DNA from: Lagopus muta | Lineage: Eukaryota > Chordata > Aves > Galliformes > Phasianidae | Reading direction: 5' to 3' | Assembly (NCBI RefSeq): GCF_023343835.1 | Contig: NC_064435.1 | Span: forward strand, 37,100,603 to 37,164,602 | DNA length: 64,000 bases | Shown here: positions 1-12,600 of the stretch, piece after piece | How positions within the stretch are numbered: position 1 is the first letter of the stretch | How the letters are laid out: each line of letters opens with the position of its first letter | Program-made: the position numbers and the translations under genes | The notes under the pieces: model-generated | Told to the model about the DNA's origin: nothing | What the model saw: the letters and a program-made list of their open reading frames with translations, nothing else | Database searches by the model: none

Positions 1-132
1 GGTGTACTGGACCTTTCCTCAAAGCATCTGGGGAAAGAGGTGATTATCAATTCTGCAGGACTGTCAAAGAGCCCATGGCAAGAGCAGGGCTCCCCCACAG
101 ATGATCAGAAAGCCAAGTGCCATGCTGGTGAT

Positions 133-206
133 GGGTTGACCGTTGGGCTAGATGATTATGGAGGTCTTTTCCAACCTTAATGATTCCATGATTCTGTGAT
201 TCTATG
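133..206 (+). repeat. CR1 LINE 3' tail fragment
   Basis: The stretch has the typical CR1 3' end: a GGGCTAGATGAT-like motif, then a TTCCAACC-like motif, then short ATTCTGTG/ATTCTATG tail repeats. Only the tail is clear; the sequence before about 133 is not recognisable. Confidence 0.7.
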
Positions 207-3200
207 GTCTGTGTTGCTTCCTCTATATAAAAAATTTGGGAACCAGTAGGAATGCTGACTTGTTCATTTCACTGTCTTTCTGTTAAAAGGAAGCACCAGG
301 CAATGGGAAAAATGCAGAACAGAAGGGAATGAGTGCCTACTCATCTATCACACTTATACAATTCATACCACAGTAATACCTGCATCTTTGTAACTTGTGA
401 GTGAACACTCAACTATAATTTCTAGGTACTACTGAAGAAAGAGAATCTGTATATATTTAATTAGGTTCAATGATAAGTGGTATCAGAGCAGCCAGTGGGT
501 TGAAATTAATGATTGAGGTGAACTGTCCTTGTTTCTTAGGAAAAATTACACTATTTTGCAGCCATGAATCAGAGCTTTCTGGTCCCCACAACCTCCCTTG
601 GAAGTTTCAAAAAAGTAGCATACAAGTGAAGTATCAGAGCACAGGATCTTTCAAGACTCACTTCTTATTAAGCTGCCTCAGCTTCAGCCTGCCAACCGAG
701 TCAGCCCAGCTTGGGTTATATTTCAGTCACTTTTCCAAAATCCACTACTGCTGAGTCCTGGATTATCCCTGTCTAAAAATTCAGTCCCCTGTGTCTGAAG
801 GTGAAATTTGGTTTAGCAGCGGGAAGGTGTTAACACAACCGCACTGTGGAGATTAACGTTAGAGCAAATCATCAAAAGAACCAGAAATATCCAACATATT
901 CAAGATATCTATTTTTGATGAAAGCCTCAAGAAAGTAATAAGAGAACAGAGCTTTACAGTAGGTCAGTTATTAATTTTTGTTGGATCACTAACAAGAGCT
1001 TGGCAAGAAGCTACAAGTCTGCGATATATAATTTTTTACTGGTTATTTAATAAAAAGTTCCAGATACCCATTAACTTTCTCTGCTTAAACTAAGTATTTA
1101 TTTTTTCACCTGTTTTGAATGAGGAACTATGACCTTGTTAATAAAAAGTTAGAAATAGTGTGCAGTTGTGTTGCTGTTCCCCTAAGTGTCTCTGTGTTAG
1201 TGCCTAAAAAAGAGTGTGTGATCCCTAATGGCTATACTCAATGTGATCCACAATGTCAAGAGCTTTATAACTATCCTTACAAATACAAGAGTGAGGAAGG
1301 GCTTCTTGCTTTTCTTCAGTGTTCCCAGAGGACCACACGTGCCACCTGTGAACCTGTGGAGATGCTCCTGGCTGTGCCTACAGAAGCTAGTTGCACTGGC
1401 TTCTTCTTGGTCAGTCTCTCCAAGAGAATGGCTGGCAACCATGCCAAAAAATTGCTGTGCTTTCTGTGCAGGTCAAAAATGCGCTGGCCACTGTAGTGTG
1501 ACAGCACAGGAACAAGACAGCGTGAATACAGAAGGACTAGGTTTACCCACATGAGCTCCAAGAAAATGAAAACTAAGGTAAAAATAGCAGTGATACCTTA
1601 CTGGAGATTGCATTGTGGGCAAACCATAGGATCAAGAACTTATTTCAGGTGTGAGTGTGGTCGTCATACCTCATGATGTGTGGTCCCCCTTCTGCTAACA
1701 TGTCCTGCACTAGTACTCAACTACATCTGTGTCCGTTTGGCCTTCTGGTAATATCTAGTTTTTGCAAGGCATGCTTATACCTTTACCACGTTAACAACAG
1801 TGCATATGTATATATAGATACACTATTGCTCATCTGTTGATTCGGCAATTGTGAGGTCAAGTTACAGCAATGATGATTCTGGGAGTGTTCCTTGGAGATA
1901 TCTGAAAATCTCTTAACCACTGGCTCATTTGAAGTAATAACATTTAATCCAGTTTTTTTAAACCAAATCACATAATATACAGTATGCAAATAGATACTGT
2001 GCTGGGAGAAGCAGTGAGCAATTGATTGAAAAAATGGGATTCAATTGGAAATTGAGAGCTTTGAGACTGTTATGCTGATCTTTAATCCATACAGCTAAAG
2101 CAGAATGAAACATTAAGATCCATAAACTACAGAACGTCTAGCTCACACTGGCCACACTTAAGGAAAAATTCATGCCATGGAACTGCTACCTCTCTAATGC
2201 AATCTGTCAGATCTACGTGAGGTGGATTGGAGAGGAAATGATAATGAATCCATGGCTGGACTACTGCCCAAACAGATGGCTGTGCAAAGTGAAGTGGACT
2301 TGCTCATCTAAGGTTTCAGGCACACTTTTTTGTTGATATTTATACTTTATCAGTTTATGAATACATACTCAGTTTGAAAATCTTCCATCAGAGCTCAAAA
2401 TTTTCATGTTAATACTTCAGTTATTCTAAGAAATCAAGGCAGCAAAGAAAATACCCTTTTCCCTAGCTCACTCTGAGAGCTACTGCTTCTGTTTCAGACA
2501 CAGCAACAAAACAAACTAAGAAGTGTTTGGAAACACTGAATTAAAATCTTCAGTGTGTGCACTCGACTATGAGTGGTAGTCATGCATGTGCATAATCATG
2601 TTAAAACTGCAAACCCATAAGCCTAAGCTCAGACTTAAATCATAGTTCTCTGAAATGACTCAAATGACACAGGGAAGAGCTTTTCCTCAGCAGCTCCTAG
2701 CTACTTTTAGCTTTTCTATATCATATCCTCATATACTCTGTTGGTGGATGAAGAGAAGAAATATGATTAAGGCATTCCAAGCCTGACATGAATATTTTTC
2801 CAGTGTAGAGGGTTTTGATAATAGAGACTTGTGAACTGAATTTGGAATTTGCTTTGCTTCTGTAATTGGGCTTCTAATGCCAGCAGAAGAATCAAGGCCC
2901 GAGAAGCAAACTGAAAATACATTTCAAGGGAATGCACACATCTGTGGCACAGTAAAACTATTAGGCTACCGAATGCCTGTTTTGAATTACATCAAATTAT
3001 CTGAAGACCATATGGCAAATGGAAATTTTTAAAGATGCTGTTTACTGCCTTGTACAATATCATGAAAGATTTTTTGTTATTTTGTCTAAACCTATATATG
3101 TAAACTCATATGCTTTCAACATTTTGTAATCAATAATGGAAGGCCAAGTGCAACCTGCTGCAAATGCATGATCTACAGAACAGAGGGCTGTCTTCCAGTG

Positions 3201-3986
3201 AAGAAGCATGTCTGCATTTTTAAAAAGGAAGCGAATAAAAGAATAACCCATAGACAGCATCACTCATTCTTTTCAGATTCGCTGGGGAAGCTAGGACTAA
3301 GAACCTGAACATGAGATGATGAAATGTGGACTCCGGTGCCTAACTTTAGGAACTAGTACTTCAAAGTGTTGACCTGCTTGTCCAATCCTAAAAGGAAAAA
3401 GAGTTTTATCAATTGTATTTTCCCTATGCACTTTCCCATGTACATCTCACATCATATATGAGTCGCAGATGGAGAGAGCAGACAGCAATCCAAAGAACAA
3501 TTTTCTCGCCACGTGGCATGTAGAAAAACTTTGTAATTTTCTACATGTTTCCATATACAGAGGCAGCAATTAGCTAAAATATTGACCAAATCGTTTATCT
3601 GATAGAGTTAGTGAACCTTCATTTTAGTGTCTTCACTGGCAACATGTGACTTTGGCTTTGTACAATATCAGCCTCATTTTCCAGTCTTACATCGTGGGAC
3701 CAGCCCCATGCTCCCAGTGCCTAAGAAAATCTGACCTTTTTTGGTTAGAGTGTTCATCACAATAGAAACTAATGCAAACTTCGCACCACATCTGAAATCC
3801 ATTCTGGATTTTTATTTCTCATTGCTTAAATGTCTTGCAACTCTCCAGGACCAGATTTATCATATTTTCCAGTTATCTTTGAAGTGGGGTTTTTCTGTAG
3901 TGAGTCTTGAGCAGTTTGTCTCAAGAACCTTTACTCTCAGTAAATGTATATGTGTATGGGAACTGCTGAGTCACAGCCTGAACCTC
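207..3986. other. Intergenic DNA, no supported gene
   Basis: AT-rich sequence with only short open frames, none with a recognisable protein motif, splice structure or codon bias. No RNA gene or transposon was recognised. By remembered synteny the neighbour upstream of NSMAF is TOX, but I see no TOX exon here. Confidence 0.6.
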
Positions 3987-4026
3987 TGATTGATCACCTG
4001 AGGCGAGCACTGAGTCAGCCAGAGGA

Positions 4027-4085
4027 GCACAGGTGAAGGCAATTCACCTGTGCTGCCGGAAGGGGTGGAGCCAGGTTCCACCCCT
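4027..4085. repeat. Two perfect hairpin-forming inverted repeats upstream of a TATA-like box
   Basis: Arms GCACAGGTGAA/TTCACCTGTGC with a 5-nt loop are followed 8 nt later by arms AGGGGTGGA/TCCACCCCT with a 7-nt loop. The first arms contain E-box-like CAGGTG. Both lie within 70 bp upstream of TATTTAA in the putative solo LTR. Confidence 0.8.
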
Positions 4086-4231
4086 CCTAGACCTATTTAA
4101 GAGCTGACTGCCAGTGGGGAAAGTTCTCTTCTGGAGATCACCTCTCTTGGTGTTTTGTGGTGAGCTCAGCCAAAGGGTAAGCTCTTCTACCTATTCTCTT
4201 TTTGTGATCGTTGTCTACTTTGCCTAATTCT

Positions 4232-4360
4232 CTTGATTATATTGTGATTATAACATCTTGATATCTGTTGATTATACAATTATATTGCGATTATAACATC
4301 TTGATATCTATTGATTATACACAATTATATTGTGATTATGACATCTTGATTATACAATAT
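4232..4360. repeat. AT-rich tandem repeat, period about 43-45 bp, about three units
   Basis: Each unit has a TTGATTATA start, an ATTATATTG(T/C)GATTAT core and an ACATCTTGAT end. Units are imperfect and differ in length by a few bases. Confidence 0.75.
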
Positions 4361-4420
4361 GACTATGTAAATGCTGTACCTCCCAGATCAGCAGTAAATA
4401 TACACATTTAAGGGAACAGG

Positions 4421-7400
4421 AATTGTGTGAGTGTGTCTGAGTAATGGCTACTTGAACTTAAATGTCCCTATCCCTGATGTTTTCAAAATCAGCCATATCC
4501 CAACTCCTGTCATTCTACCTTCCACAAAAGAGAAAGAACACCAATCTCACAGAGCTATGTCTTTACCTACTATGTCCTTACTTCAAAACAGTGAGAAAAA
4601 AGGAAATCAAAAAGGTTGCACTACGTATTCCGCCTAATAAAACGTGAGACTTTATTAGTACAGGGATATGGCTTGATGTACTATGGCATACAAATGAGTT
4701 GCATCTGTCTAAAAAGTGAATATTTTTTAAAGAATTTTTTTTATTTATAAGAACTACTTGATATGTGCCAGATTGATTTATATTTTGATATTTTAGTTTA
4801 TTTTTACATCTTGACATTAATGGACTTATCTAAAGCAGAAAGGTCTTTTTTACTCTTATATTGGCTACAATGCATGAATTGGCATTTCAGTTCACAGAAA
4901 TAAGCTACTCTGCAGCAGTAACATTTATTATTTGATCCTGATAGTACCATTGCTGTAAATATGACTATACAGCTAAAAGACACCTGGTCAGTGACCATTA
5001 CCTGGCCCTGAGGCAGTGTTCTAGCCTGGTGCAGCCTACACTACACACCACTTGTCCTTTATGTCTCTTTCAGGTACCCCTGAGGCTCTCAGATATAATT
5101 TTCATTGCATTGCATGCTTGCTCAAAGTGTTCACAATAACGTGAAAGTGCATTGCAGTATTCTGTAGCTTGAAAACAAAATTATGGTTTCATACTTTGGG
5201 TTTGATATGTGGGCATGTTTGATGGTACAAAGGCTGCTAGTACCATTTTGGAGAGCTGCAAAAGTTGGAGGGAGCCAAGACTTGTCATTCTTGCTCATAC
5301 TGCCCTATGGTTCTTAATGCCTCCAAACTCCAAATGCAAATCCAGCTGTTGTGGTAAAGTATATTAGGTGGCAAAGATGGGCTACCAATCAAGCAGCATA
5401 GGTGATCATAACACAAATTTCCTATACAGCACCCATTATTTAGCAGTGTGGAAGTGTGCTGAACAAATCCTTGGCTTCCAGTGGTTAAAAATGGCAGGAT
5501 TTGACTGCATGTTTATATGAATGTATAGATAAATCCTCTGTTTGGTTTTCTACTCGGTACCATAACCCTTGATTTAGCTTTTATTTCCACTACTGATGGG
5601 GTCAAAGCTCCCATTTTGTCATGCTTAGCATAGACTATTGAAAAATCCACCTTCTCTTGAGCACTGAGCTTTATGGGATTGTGTGTGGCACTGTAAACAT
5701 GCTCAATCTATGATCCATGACCTGGCATGTCAGTTTACCTTACCTGTATAACATTTCCAAAAACATACACTTAAGAGAGCCATCACTCTCCTGGGACCAT
5801 AAGGCCTCTCCTGTGGGTCTGCAGGAGAAAAGGAGTCCCTCAGTAGACAGAAGGCATTCAAGGAGACATCAATACAGAAAGGATGGGCACTGCTGAGTAC
5901 TGCAGAGGCAACATACACAATGCTATTTGTACTCCTTTTGTAAAGACTAAGCCTTTCCCAAATTGCACACACTGTTCAGGATGCAAATTAAGAGATTAAA
6001 AGAAAAATGAACAGTTAGCAAAGAGGGGAAAAAACTTTTCACTACTGTTAACACACAATTTCTTCAGGAAGACAGCTAAATTAAGTCTGACTTCTCAAGC
6101 AGATCTTAATTTGGGATAAAGCAGTGCACTTTTTATGAACTCCATAGTCTTTTTTTTTTAATTATGACTTTTTTTATTGCTTTTCTATTAATTTTTCTTC
6201 TGAATTCACAACATGTTTCTGTTTCTGTCATGGAACACTATGAGTGCTTTCCAGTGGCCAAAAATAATGTCTAAATTCCAGTGGATTTCAACAAGAGACT
6301 GTGCAGACCCCTGGATAAAGTGTCTGCCTTATATTTCAAAGCACAAAGTTTGTAGATGCTTCTTTTCCCCTTTCTTTCTTTTTTTATCTTTAATGGGCCA
6401 GATTCTCAGTTTGGGTAAATCGGAAGATCTGTGTTGATGTTAAAGGAGTTATGCCATGCTACGTTATCTTATTATCTGGCTTCATAGCTTTTTTTCCTCT
6501 TTGTGTCATATTTAGTCTTCAGTATCCATACATTAATAATTTGAAATCTGTAACTAAATATTTTTTTCTCTTGTTTTAACAAAAACTATTGTTCAAGAAC
6601 TTGTGAAAATCAGTAGGCTGTACAAGAGGAAGGCTGTGAGTATAAAAATATTAAAGCTGAACTTTCCCCATCTGGGCTTCTACTGAAGTCACTGAAAATG
6701 TTGACAGAGCAGAGGATGAGTGAAAACATATAGACTTATTCACTTCATTCTCCTTAAAGAAGAGGATACAATAATTCCTTTCCTCTTTTAAACTCAAGCA
6801 CAAGGTTATTCAGAGTTAGGAGGCAACTGTGCATGTGTTGTTCGCCATTAAGCTCAATCTCTGTCTCTTCTGAGAGCAGCCAGAAGCCATGTCAGACTCT
6901 CAGATCTGCCTGTTCCTTACCTATTGACATTTTGCTGATTCCTTTTGCCATCCACGTGCTTGAATTTAATGATTAGTTAAGACCTTATATATAATGCTTC
7001 CACCTAATGATCAACAAGTAACAAAGCATTATGCAGGACTCTATTTCTTCTGGAGGAATCATTGATGGGGCCGTTCTGCCAGGTTTACTGACAGGATGAA
7101 CCACTAACTTAGATCTTACCAGGGCTGTCCCTCAAGTTTCAGTAAAGATTCATCCAATAAGACCAAGATTTTATCCTTAGCTCTGACATGAATACTGTGA
7201 CCACTGAAGTGGTCCTACAGCTAGCTTTGTTTGCAATGAAGAATTAGGCTAAACATCTACTAGACTCATAATTTGCAGCATATGTGAGTGCATATAATTA
7301 TGAGAGAAAACTGAATACCACAGAAATATGTTCTCCACCTTGTTAGGTGGCTAATGGTTGAGAGGAAGAAGTAAGGAGTAAGTGGACATGAGAGAGCTTC

Positions 7401-7636
7401 CTAGTTGTCTACAGAAGTGTTCCTAGTTGAGCTGCAGTCACTTCTGCATTTTATCCTATTTCACAGAAATATAAATTTAATGCAGGCCTTTTTGAATAAA
7501 GATTGCAAGGTTTCATGAAGACACAGGAGAGAAAGAGCAGCAGTACCCAAGACGTTCAGACAGCAGAGTCATGGCAGACCTGCTGACTGTCCCCATGTCC
7601 GTCCTCCTGGAAGATTTTCCAATAGCCCTCTCAGTG
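4421..7636. other. Intergenic DNA, no supported gene
   Basis: No protein motif, RNA gene or recognisable transposon. Poly-T/A runs around 6150-6190 are the only low-complexity sequence. Confidence 0.55.
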
Positions 7637-7643
7637 GGTGTTC

Positions 7644-8217
7644 ATAGAATCACAGAATCACAGAATGGCCAGGGTTGGAAGGGACCTCAAGGATCACGAA
7701 TCTCCAACCTCCTGCCACATGCAGGGCCACCAACCTCCACATTCAGTACCAGACCAGGCTGCCCAGGGCCCCATCCAATTGGCCTTGAACACCTCCAGGT
7801 ATGGGGCATCCACAACCTCTCTGGGCAGCCTGTTCCAGCAGCTCACCACTCTCTCTGTAAAGAACTTCCTCTGACATCCAACCTAAATCTTCCCTTCAAC
7901 TTAAAACCATTTCCTCTTGTCCTGCTGTTATCAACCCTTTCAAAGAGTTGATTCCCCTCCTGTTTGTAGGCTCCCTTCAGGTACTGAAAGGCTGCAATGA
8001 GGTCACCCCGCAGCCTTCTTTTCTCCAGGCTAAACAAGTGCAGCTCCCTCAGCCTGTCCTCATAGGGGAGGTGCTCCAGTCCCCTGATCATCTTCGTGGC
8101 TCTCCGCTGAACCCTCTCCAACAACTGCCTGTCTTTCTTGTACTGGGGGCTCCAGACCTGGACACAGTACTCCAGATGGGGCCTCACAAGAGCAGAGTAG
8201 AGGGGGACAATCACCTA
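7644..8217 (-). mobile_element. CR1 LINE fragment, minus strand, about 570 bp
   Basis: Read on the minus strand this is a classic CR1 3' end: a degraded reverse transcriptase C-terminus (motifs [18 protein letters not shown] and [27 protein letters not shown]), then the 3' untranslated region, and an ATTCTGTGATTCTATG tail whose reverse complement is at 7644-7675. The frame is broken and 5'-truncated, so it is a dead copy. A direct 7-bp repeat (GGTGTTC) at 7637-7643 and 8218-8224 flanks it. Confidence 0.92.
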
Positions 8218-8224
8218 GGTGTTC

Positions 8225-11200
8225 CTGCTGATGTTATATTCTTTATTATTGCTTTTGCAACTGTTTTGAGTCCCTCAGATTTTTTAAAAAGAATACATTT
8301 TTACTGCATGACCAAACAGATGAAGGAAATGATCACAGTTCAGCAACATAAGGAGAGGGCGGTCTCTGAGTTGCTATGAAAAGCTATTCATTTTGGGTAC
8401 AACCATAATCAAAACTTGACATGTAATTAAAATAGTGATCATTTTTAACAGTGGCTGTAAAAAATTAATTTTTGAGTTATGCAGGTCCAACGCATTTACT
8501 GAAAGCATAAGAGATGAAGATACGTAGCAGAGGAAAAATTTTATGACAGTGTGTAATATTGAACAGAAGATTTCTTGAGTTCTCTCCATTTCTCTCCTTC
8601 ATTTCTCTGACAGCTCGTGAGTTTGAGTTTAGGCTTAGCTTCCTTTGCTTATATTTGTCATACACAACCTAGACCTGCATCTAAAGGCCAGAACTGCTTC
8701 TATCACTCCTGAAAAGATTTTCATGTATATTCACATACATCTTTTCAACTACAGTTTGACTGGTGCTACACAGAATGGTGTGATTCTTCACATGGTTTGT
8801 ATTAGCTTAGCTCACATTTATCCAGCTTCATGAAGAGATGGAGTTTCTTGTAGTTGGATTAAACTTAGTGAGTGTATAATCTGATAGACAAGAAAGCTGA
8901 ATTTGTCCTTATTTATCTCCTATGCATGCATTTTCATGAATAGAAGAGAGAGCAGAAATTGGTTTAGAATACTGTGGAAATCACTCCAGTATTTTGGCCA
9001 AACCTCTCATCTAATTTAGTGTAGATAAGGACATGAGATTACAATACCAATCAAAATTCTATCAATGGATTCACTGGCTGGCAAGGAACAAATTACTACT
9101 TAACTGAAGCCACAGTAAAGTTCACAAAACCCCAGGAAAGCACCATATTTCTTGACTGTGGCAGAATCGTGGGAAAAAGAAAGAGAGAGGATACAACAAA
9201 GTGAAGCCCTTCACGACCCTACCTCAGCTGAAGCTGGACAAGAAAAAACTGCAGATCATTGCTTCAGAAATGGTGGCAGAGTCAGAGATTACTCAGAATG
9301 AATACCGTCCGAGTCTCTCATACCTCAAGTAGACTTGGTTATAAAAGAATGGAAAATGAAAAATACACTAGATATAACTCTAAAAATTATAAAAAGAAAA
9401 ACCATTGCCTTTAAATACAACAACCACATTTCCTTCCCCTTAAGCTAGGCACATGTGACGTCATGGCATTTCCCATATTCAGCTCTGTGAAAGTCCCTCA
9501 GTGCAACTGCTGTTCATCCAGTCACATCTGCTCTTTCAGGAGTGCTGCTAAAAAAGCAGAGAGTGGCTGCAATCGGCAGCATCATTTCTAGAGCTGCCTG
9601 GGAGTTTTGTGCCATGGCTGTGTTTACTGGTTCATTAAGACCTATTTATGGGAAAAGACTGAATATGATTTAAAGAAGAAAAAAAAAATCCTCTCCTTTT
9701 TGAATTAACTTGCTGTAGATCCTGCCTTAGATTTCCAAAATAAATGATTGTCTTTGGAGGATGTAAAAAGTCTTTCAAAACCTTTGGGTTTTGAAATCAA
9801 AGTAACTTCCTATTTAAGTTAAAAACATCCCCTCCCTCTCCTCTCCCCCAGAAAAAAAAAAAAATTATCATAACATAATATATCCTTTGATCCAACCAAA
9901 GCATTTTTGATTGCAGGTGTGTGAAAATTTTCAAAAAAAATATTTTTTCTCCCTTTGTAGGATGAGAAAATACTTTGAAAGCTCAAAACTTCTATCAATC
10001 AAATACAAATATTCCCTTACTTTCCAAATCCCATCCTGAAAAGTCCCTAGAAGGGCTCGATTTAGCTGAGATTTTTCTCAGATTTCAAAGTGCAAATACA
10101 AAGAGCACAGGCATTGTGCTGGATGAGCCATAAGGAGGTGCCTTTACAGAAAAGCACAGCGAGCTGCAGTCTGCCTTTAGCCATCAGTTGCACCAGCAGC
10201 TTTCCATAAGAAACTGAGATCATCCATGCCAAGTTCTCCCTGCTTCATCTCCACATTCACAGAGTTAACCCTGACATTTAGCCCTGAAATATTGGCCATT
10301 TCCCTGTAGCTATTGAGACATGTAAAGGGCCAGGACATCCACCTGCTCTGCCTAACGTAAGTGGTAAGAAACAAGCTGCTGACTGTACAGTGTGGTGGAA
10401 ACCCTACTGTCCAAAGTCTGTAGATAGGTCTGTCAGATTTGATGCTTGAAGGCTTGGTTCAGTGTGTTATATTGGAAAAGTGACTTTTGTTCTGCTCAGA
10501 AATGCTATGTATTCCATTAGTTTGTGGTATTTGTAGTATGTCATGAACTTTAGCAAGACAGATGGAACAGAGTAAGCCAGATTTCACAACTGTTTCTAGG
10601 TTTTATGTTTGTTTATTTTAAATCGTCTGAAATCTGCCCTGAACAAAACAAAACACTTCCATCAGGCCAAGCCTTTAAAAAATAATAAACTGGCATGAAA
10701 ATATTCTTATGCTGTCAGTGATTAATATGTATACTGTGTTAGTGTAGTGCCATCAAGTGACCAAAAATGTGAAACAACACCTTTATTTTGTGAGGTTTCT
10801 TTCAGATATTTCTGTTTAACATAAAGAAAGCTGAGTTGTTATCCTTTCAAAACATGTACAGGTTAACAGTTTCACAAGTTTATGGTGCTTTGCTTTTGGA
10901 GTATTGCTTATAGATATATATCTATATTTTCTATAAGAATCCAGAAATTAACTTCAAAATTTTGCCCATACGATGCCAAGTCAAGGACTCCCTTTCCCTG
11001 TTTATAAGGTTTGAAGAACTTCATCCACTTCTCTCTGGCTGAAATCTCTGCTGCACACAATTCAGTAAGAGGTGAAAAGTCATGATAATTTTTTATTTCA
11101 TGGTGATATCCTGACACTCTGATACAAAATCTTTTTTTTTTTACTGAGGATGTCATAACCTTGATGTATAAGCCCTTACGTAAGTTTCTAAAATGTAATG

Positions 11201-11403
11201 ACTAGCTCTGTCAGGAACAAGCATCAACAACAAGATATAGAAAATGTTTAGGTTTTCATATGCCCATTAATTATATGAATGACCACTGCACAGAGCAGCA
11301 TATGTCATGTAAATATCTAAAAAACCCACTTTTTTACAAGTTCTTATTTGAGATTTTCTTTATATAAATACATATGTAAATTAAATTTGAAGTAATCATC
11401 AAA
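8225..11403. other. Intergenic DNA, no supported gene
   Basis: No coding or RNA feature recognised. A composite CACATGTG/TGACGTCA motif at 9450-9463 is noted separately. A-rich runs occur near 9680 and 9850. Confidence 0.55.
9450..9463. promoter_or_regulatory. Overlapping palindromic E-box (CACATGTG) and full CRE (TGACGTCA)
   Basis: CACATGTG and the full CREB/ATF palindrome TGACGTCA share two bases. They sit in a somewhat less AT-rich stretch (9430-9640) of an otherwise AT-rich intergenic region. This is a motif match only; a role as an enhancer is conjecture. Confidence 0.25.
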
Positions 11404-11568
11404 CATAGAATCATAGAATCATCTGAGTTGGAAGGGACCTTTAAAGACCATCTGATCCAATCCCCTGCAATGCACAGGGACACCTATAGCTATAGCATGT
11501 TACTCAAAGTCCCATCCAATCTGACCTGGAAATGTCTCCAGGAACAGAGCCCCCACCACCTCTTAGGG
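11404..11568 (-). mobile_element. CR1 LINE 3' fragment, minus strand
   Basis: It begins with the reverse complement of the CR1 tail (CATAGAATCATAGAATC) followed by GAGTTGGAAGGGACCTTTAAAGACC-like sequence and the CR1 3' UTR, then fades near 11568. It is strongly 5'-truncated with no coding capacity. Confidence 0.88.
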
Positions 11569-12224
11569 TGGATGCAGAAGCCAAGCACAAATATGTTTCT
11601 GATTTGTGAGGGTAGAAGCAAGTTCAAAACGGAGGTGAGGGCATTTAATCTCCAGGATATTATGTTAACTTCCCACCAGCAGAAAAAGCTCCAAATCAGT
11701 TACCAAGTGAATTTGAGCCCTTCAGAGGGAACTGAGAGAGCCAAGAATTCACAGGCAGAGCACTAAATACAAAAATCCCACGTAATGCCCCAATGAGTAA
11801 TAGGCTGAGAATAGGGGCCTGCCAGAACTAGGCTGTGGGCGAGGGGAGCCTGGAGTGTAACTACAAACCATGTATGTTACTGGATAGCCTTCAGAAATAA
11901 CACCATAGGTAGTTTTCTAAAACTCTTTTCTTGAAGATTCACAGCATCTCCAACTCCACAAATTCCTTCATCATGCGTACACAGATAGCATTTGTGGTTG
12001 TAGCTGCCAGTGAAATATAAGGAAGAACAAAACTTGGTGGTGTTGCTATTTCACAAAGGGCTGTAGTTTACAGTTTGATCTACTTTGTGAAAGGCCTGCA
12101 AGAAGTAAACACTCTGTATGCAACCCTTCACTTCTACAGGCTTCATGTTGTCTGGGAGTGCCCTAAGAGCACAGTATCGTCAGTACGCAAACAATTAGAT
12201 GCTATTTATGTTCAAAATCCATAT

Positions 12225-12600
12225 ATGAGGGCTGCCTAGAAAGTCATATCTCCTATTTTATGATGTTGGCCCATGACATCAGAGGTCGATGGTGGTGCTG
12301 TGGCAGTAGAGATTGAACTTTCCAACCAATATTCCATTACATTTTGTTGCAGTATGACAGACAGCAGCAGAGAGGCAGGCTGACACAATGGCGTCTGACA
12401 CAGATGCACACGTGAAGGAAAGGTATGTCACTGAATTCCTCTACATGGAAAAAAAATGGCACCTATTGACATTCATTATCACTTGCTGAGTGTTTATGGC
12501 AGTGGACGTGAACACGAGAGAGGTGGTGAGTGTTGTGTTTCAGCAGTGGTGACAGTGATGTGAAAGACAAGCCACAATTAGAACAGCCATGCCATTGTTA
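12225..12600 (+). mobile_element. Mariner-type DNA transposon remnant (Galluhop-like), 5' part only
   Basis: The start, GGGCTGCCTAGAAAGTCATA, followed by a CCTATTTTATGATGTTGGCCCA-like segment, resembles the terminal repeat and 5' UTR of the chicken mariner as I recall it. Downstream sequence resembles the first part of a mariner transposase frame (ATTGACATTCATTATC..., then GTGATGTGAAAGACAAGCCAC...). The frame is interrupted by small indels and the match stops near 12600, so the catalytic DD34D region and 3' terminal repeat are missing. It is non-functional. Confidence 0.75.

Larger units (their letters stand above)
3987..4420 (+). mobile_element. Probable solo LTR of an avian endogenous retrovirus
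   Basis: The block differs from its surroundings and is built like a retroviral promoter. It starts near a TGATTGATCACC motif and has a TGAGTCAGC (AP-1/MARE-like) site at about 4010. Two perfect inverted repeats follow: 11-bp arms at 4027-4037/4043-4053 and 9-bp arms at 4061-4069/4077-4085. A TATTTAA box lies at about 4094. Downstream is an AT-rich tract of about three imperfect 43-45 bp repeats (4232-4360). No gag/pol adjoins, so a solo LTR is the simplest reading. Exact ends and a target duplication could not be fixed, and the family is not identified. Confidence 0.5.

Noticed and set aside
1119..1554. Overlapping open frames on both strands of about 81-125 codons
   Set aside because: No recognised motif, poor codon character, frames on both strands and no splice context; consistent with chance.
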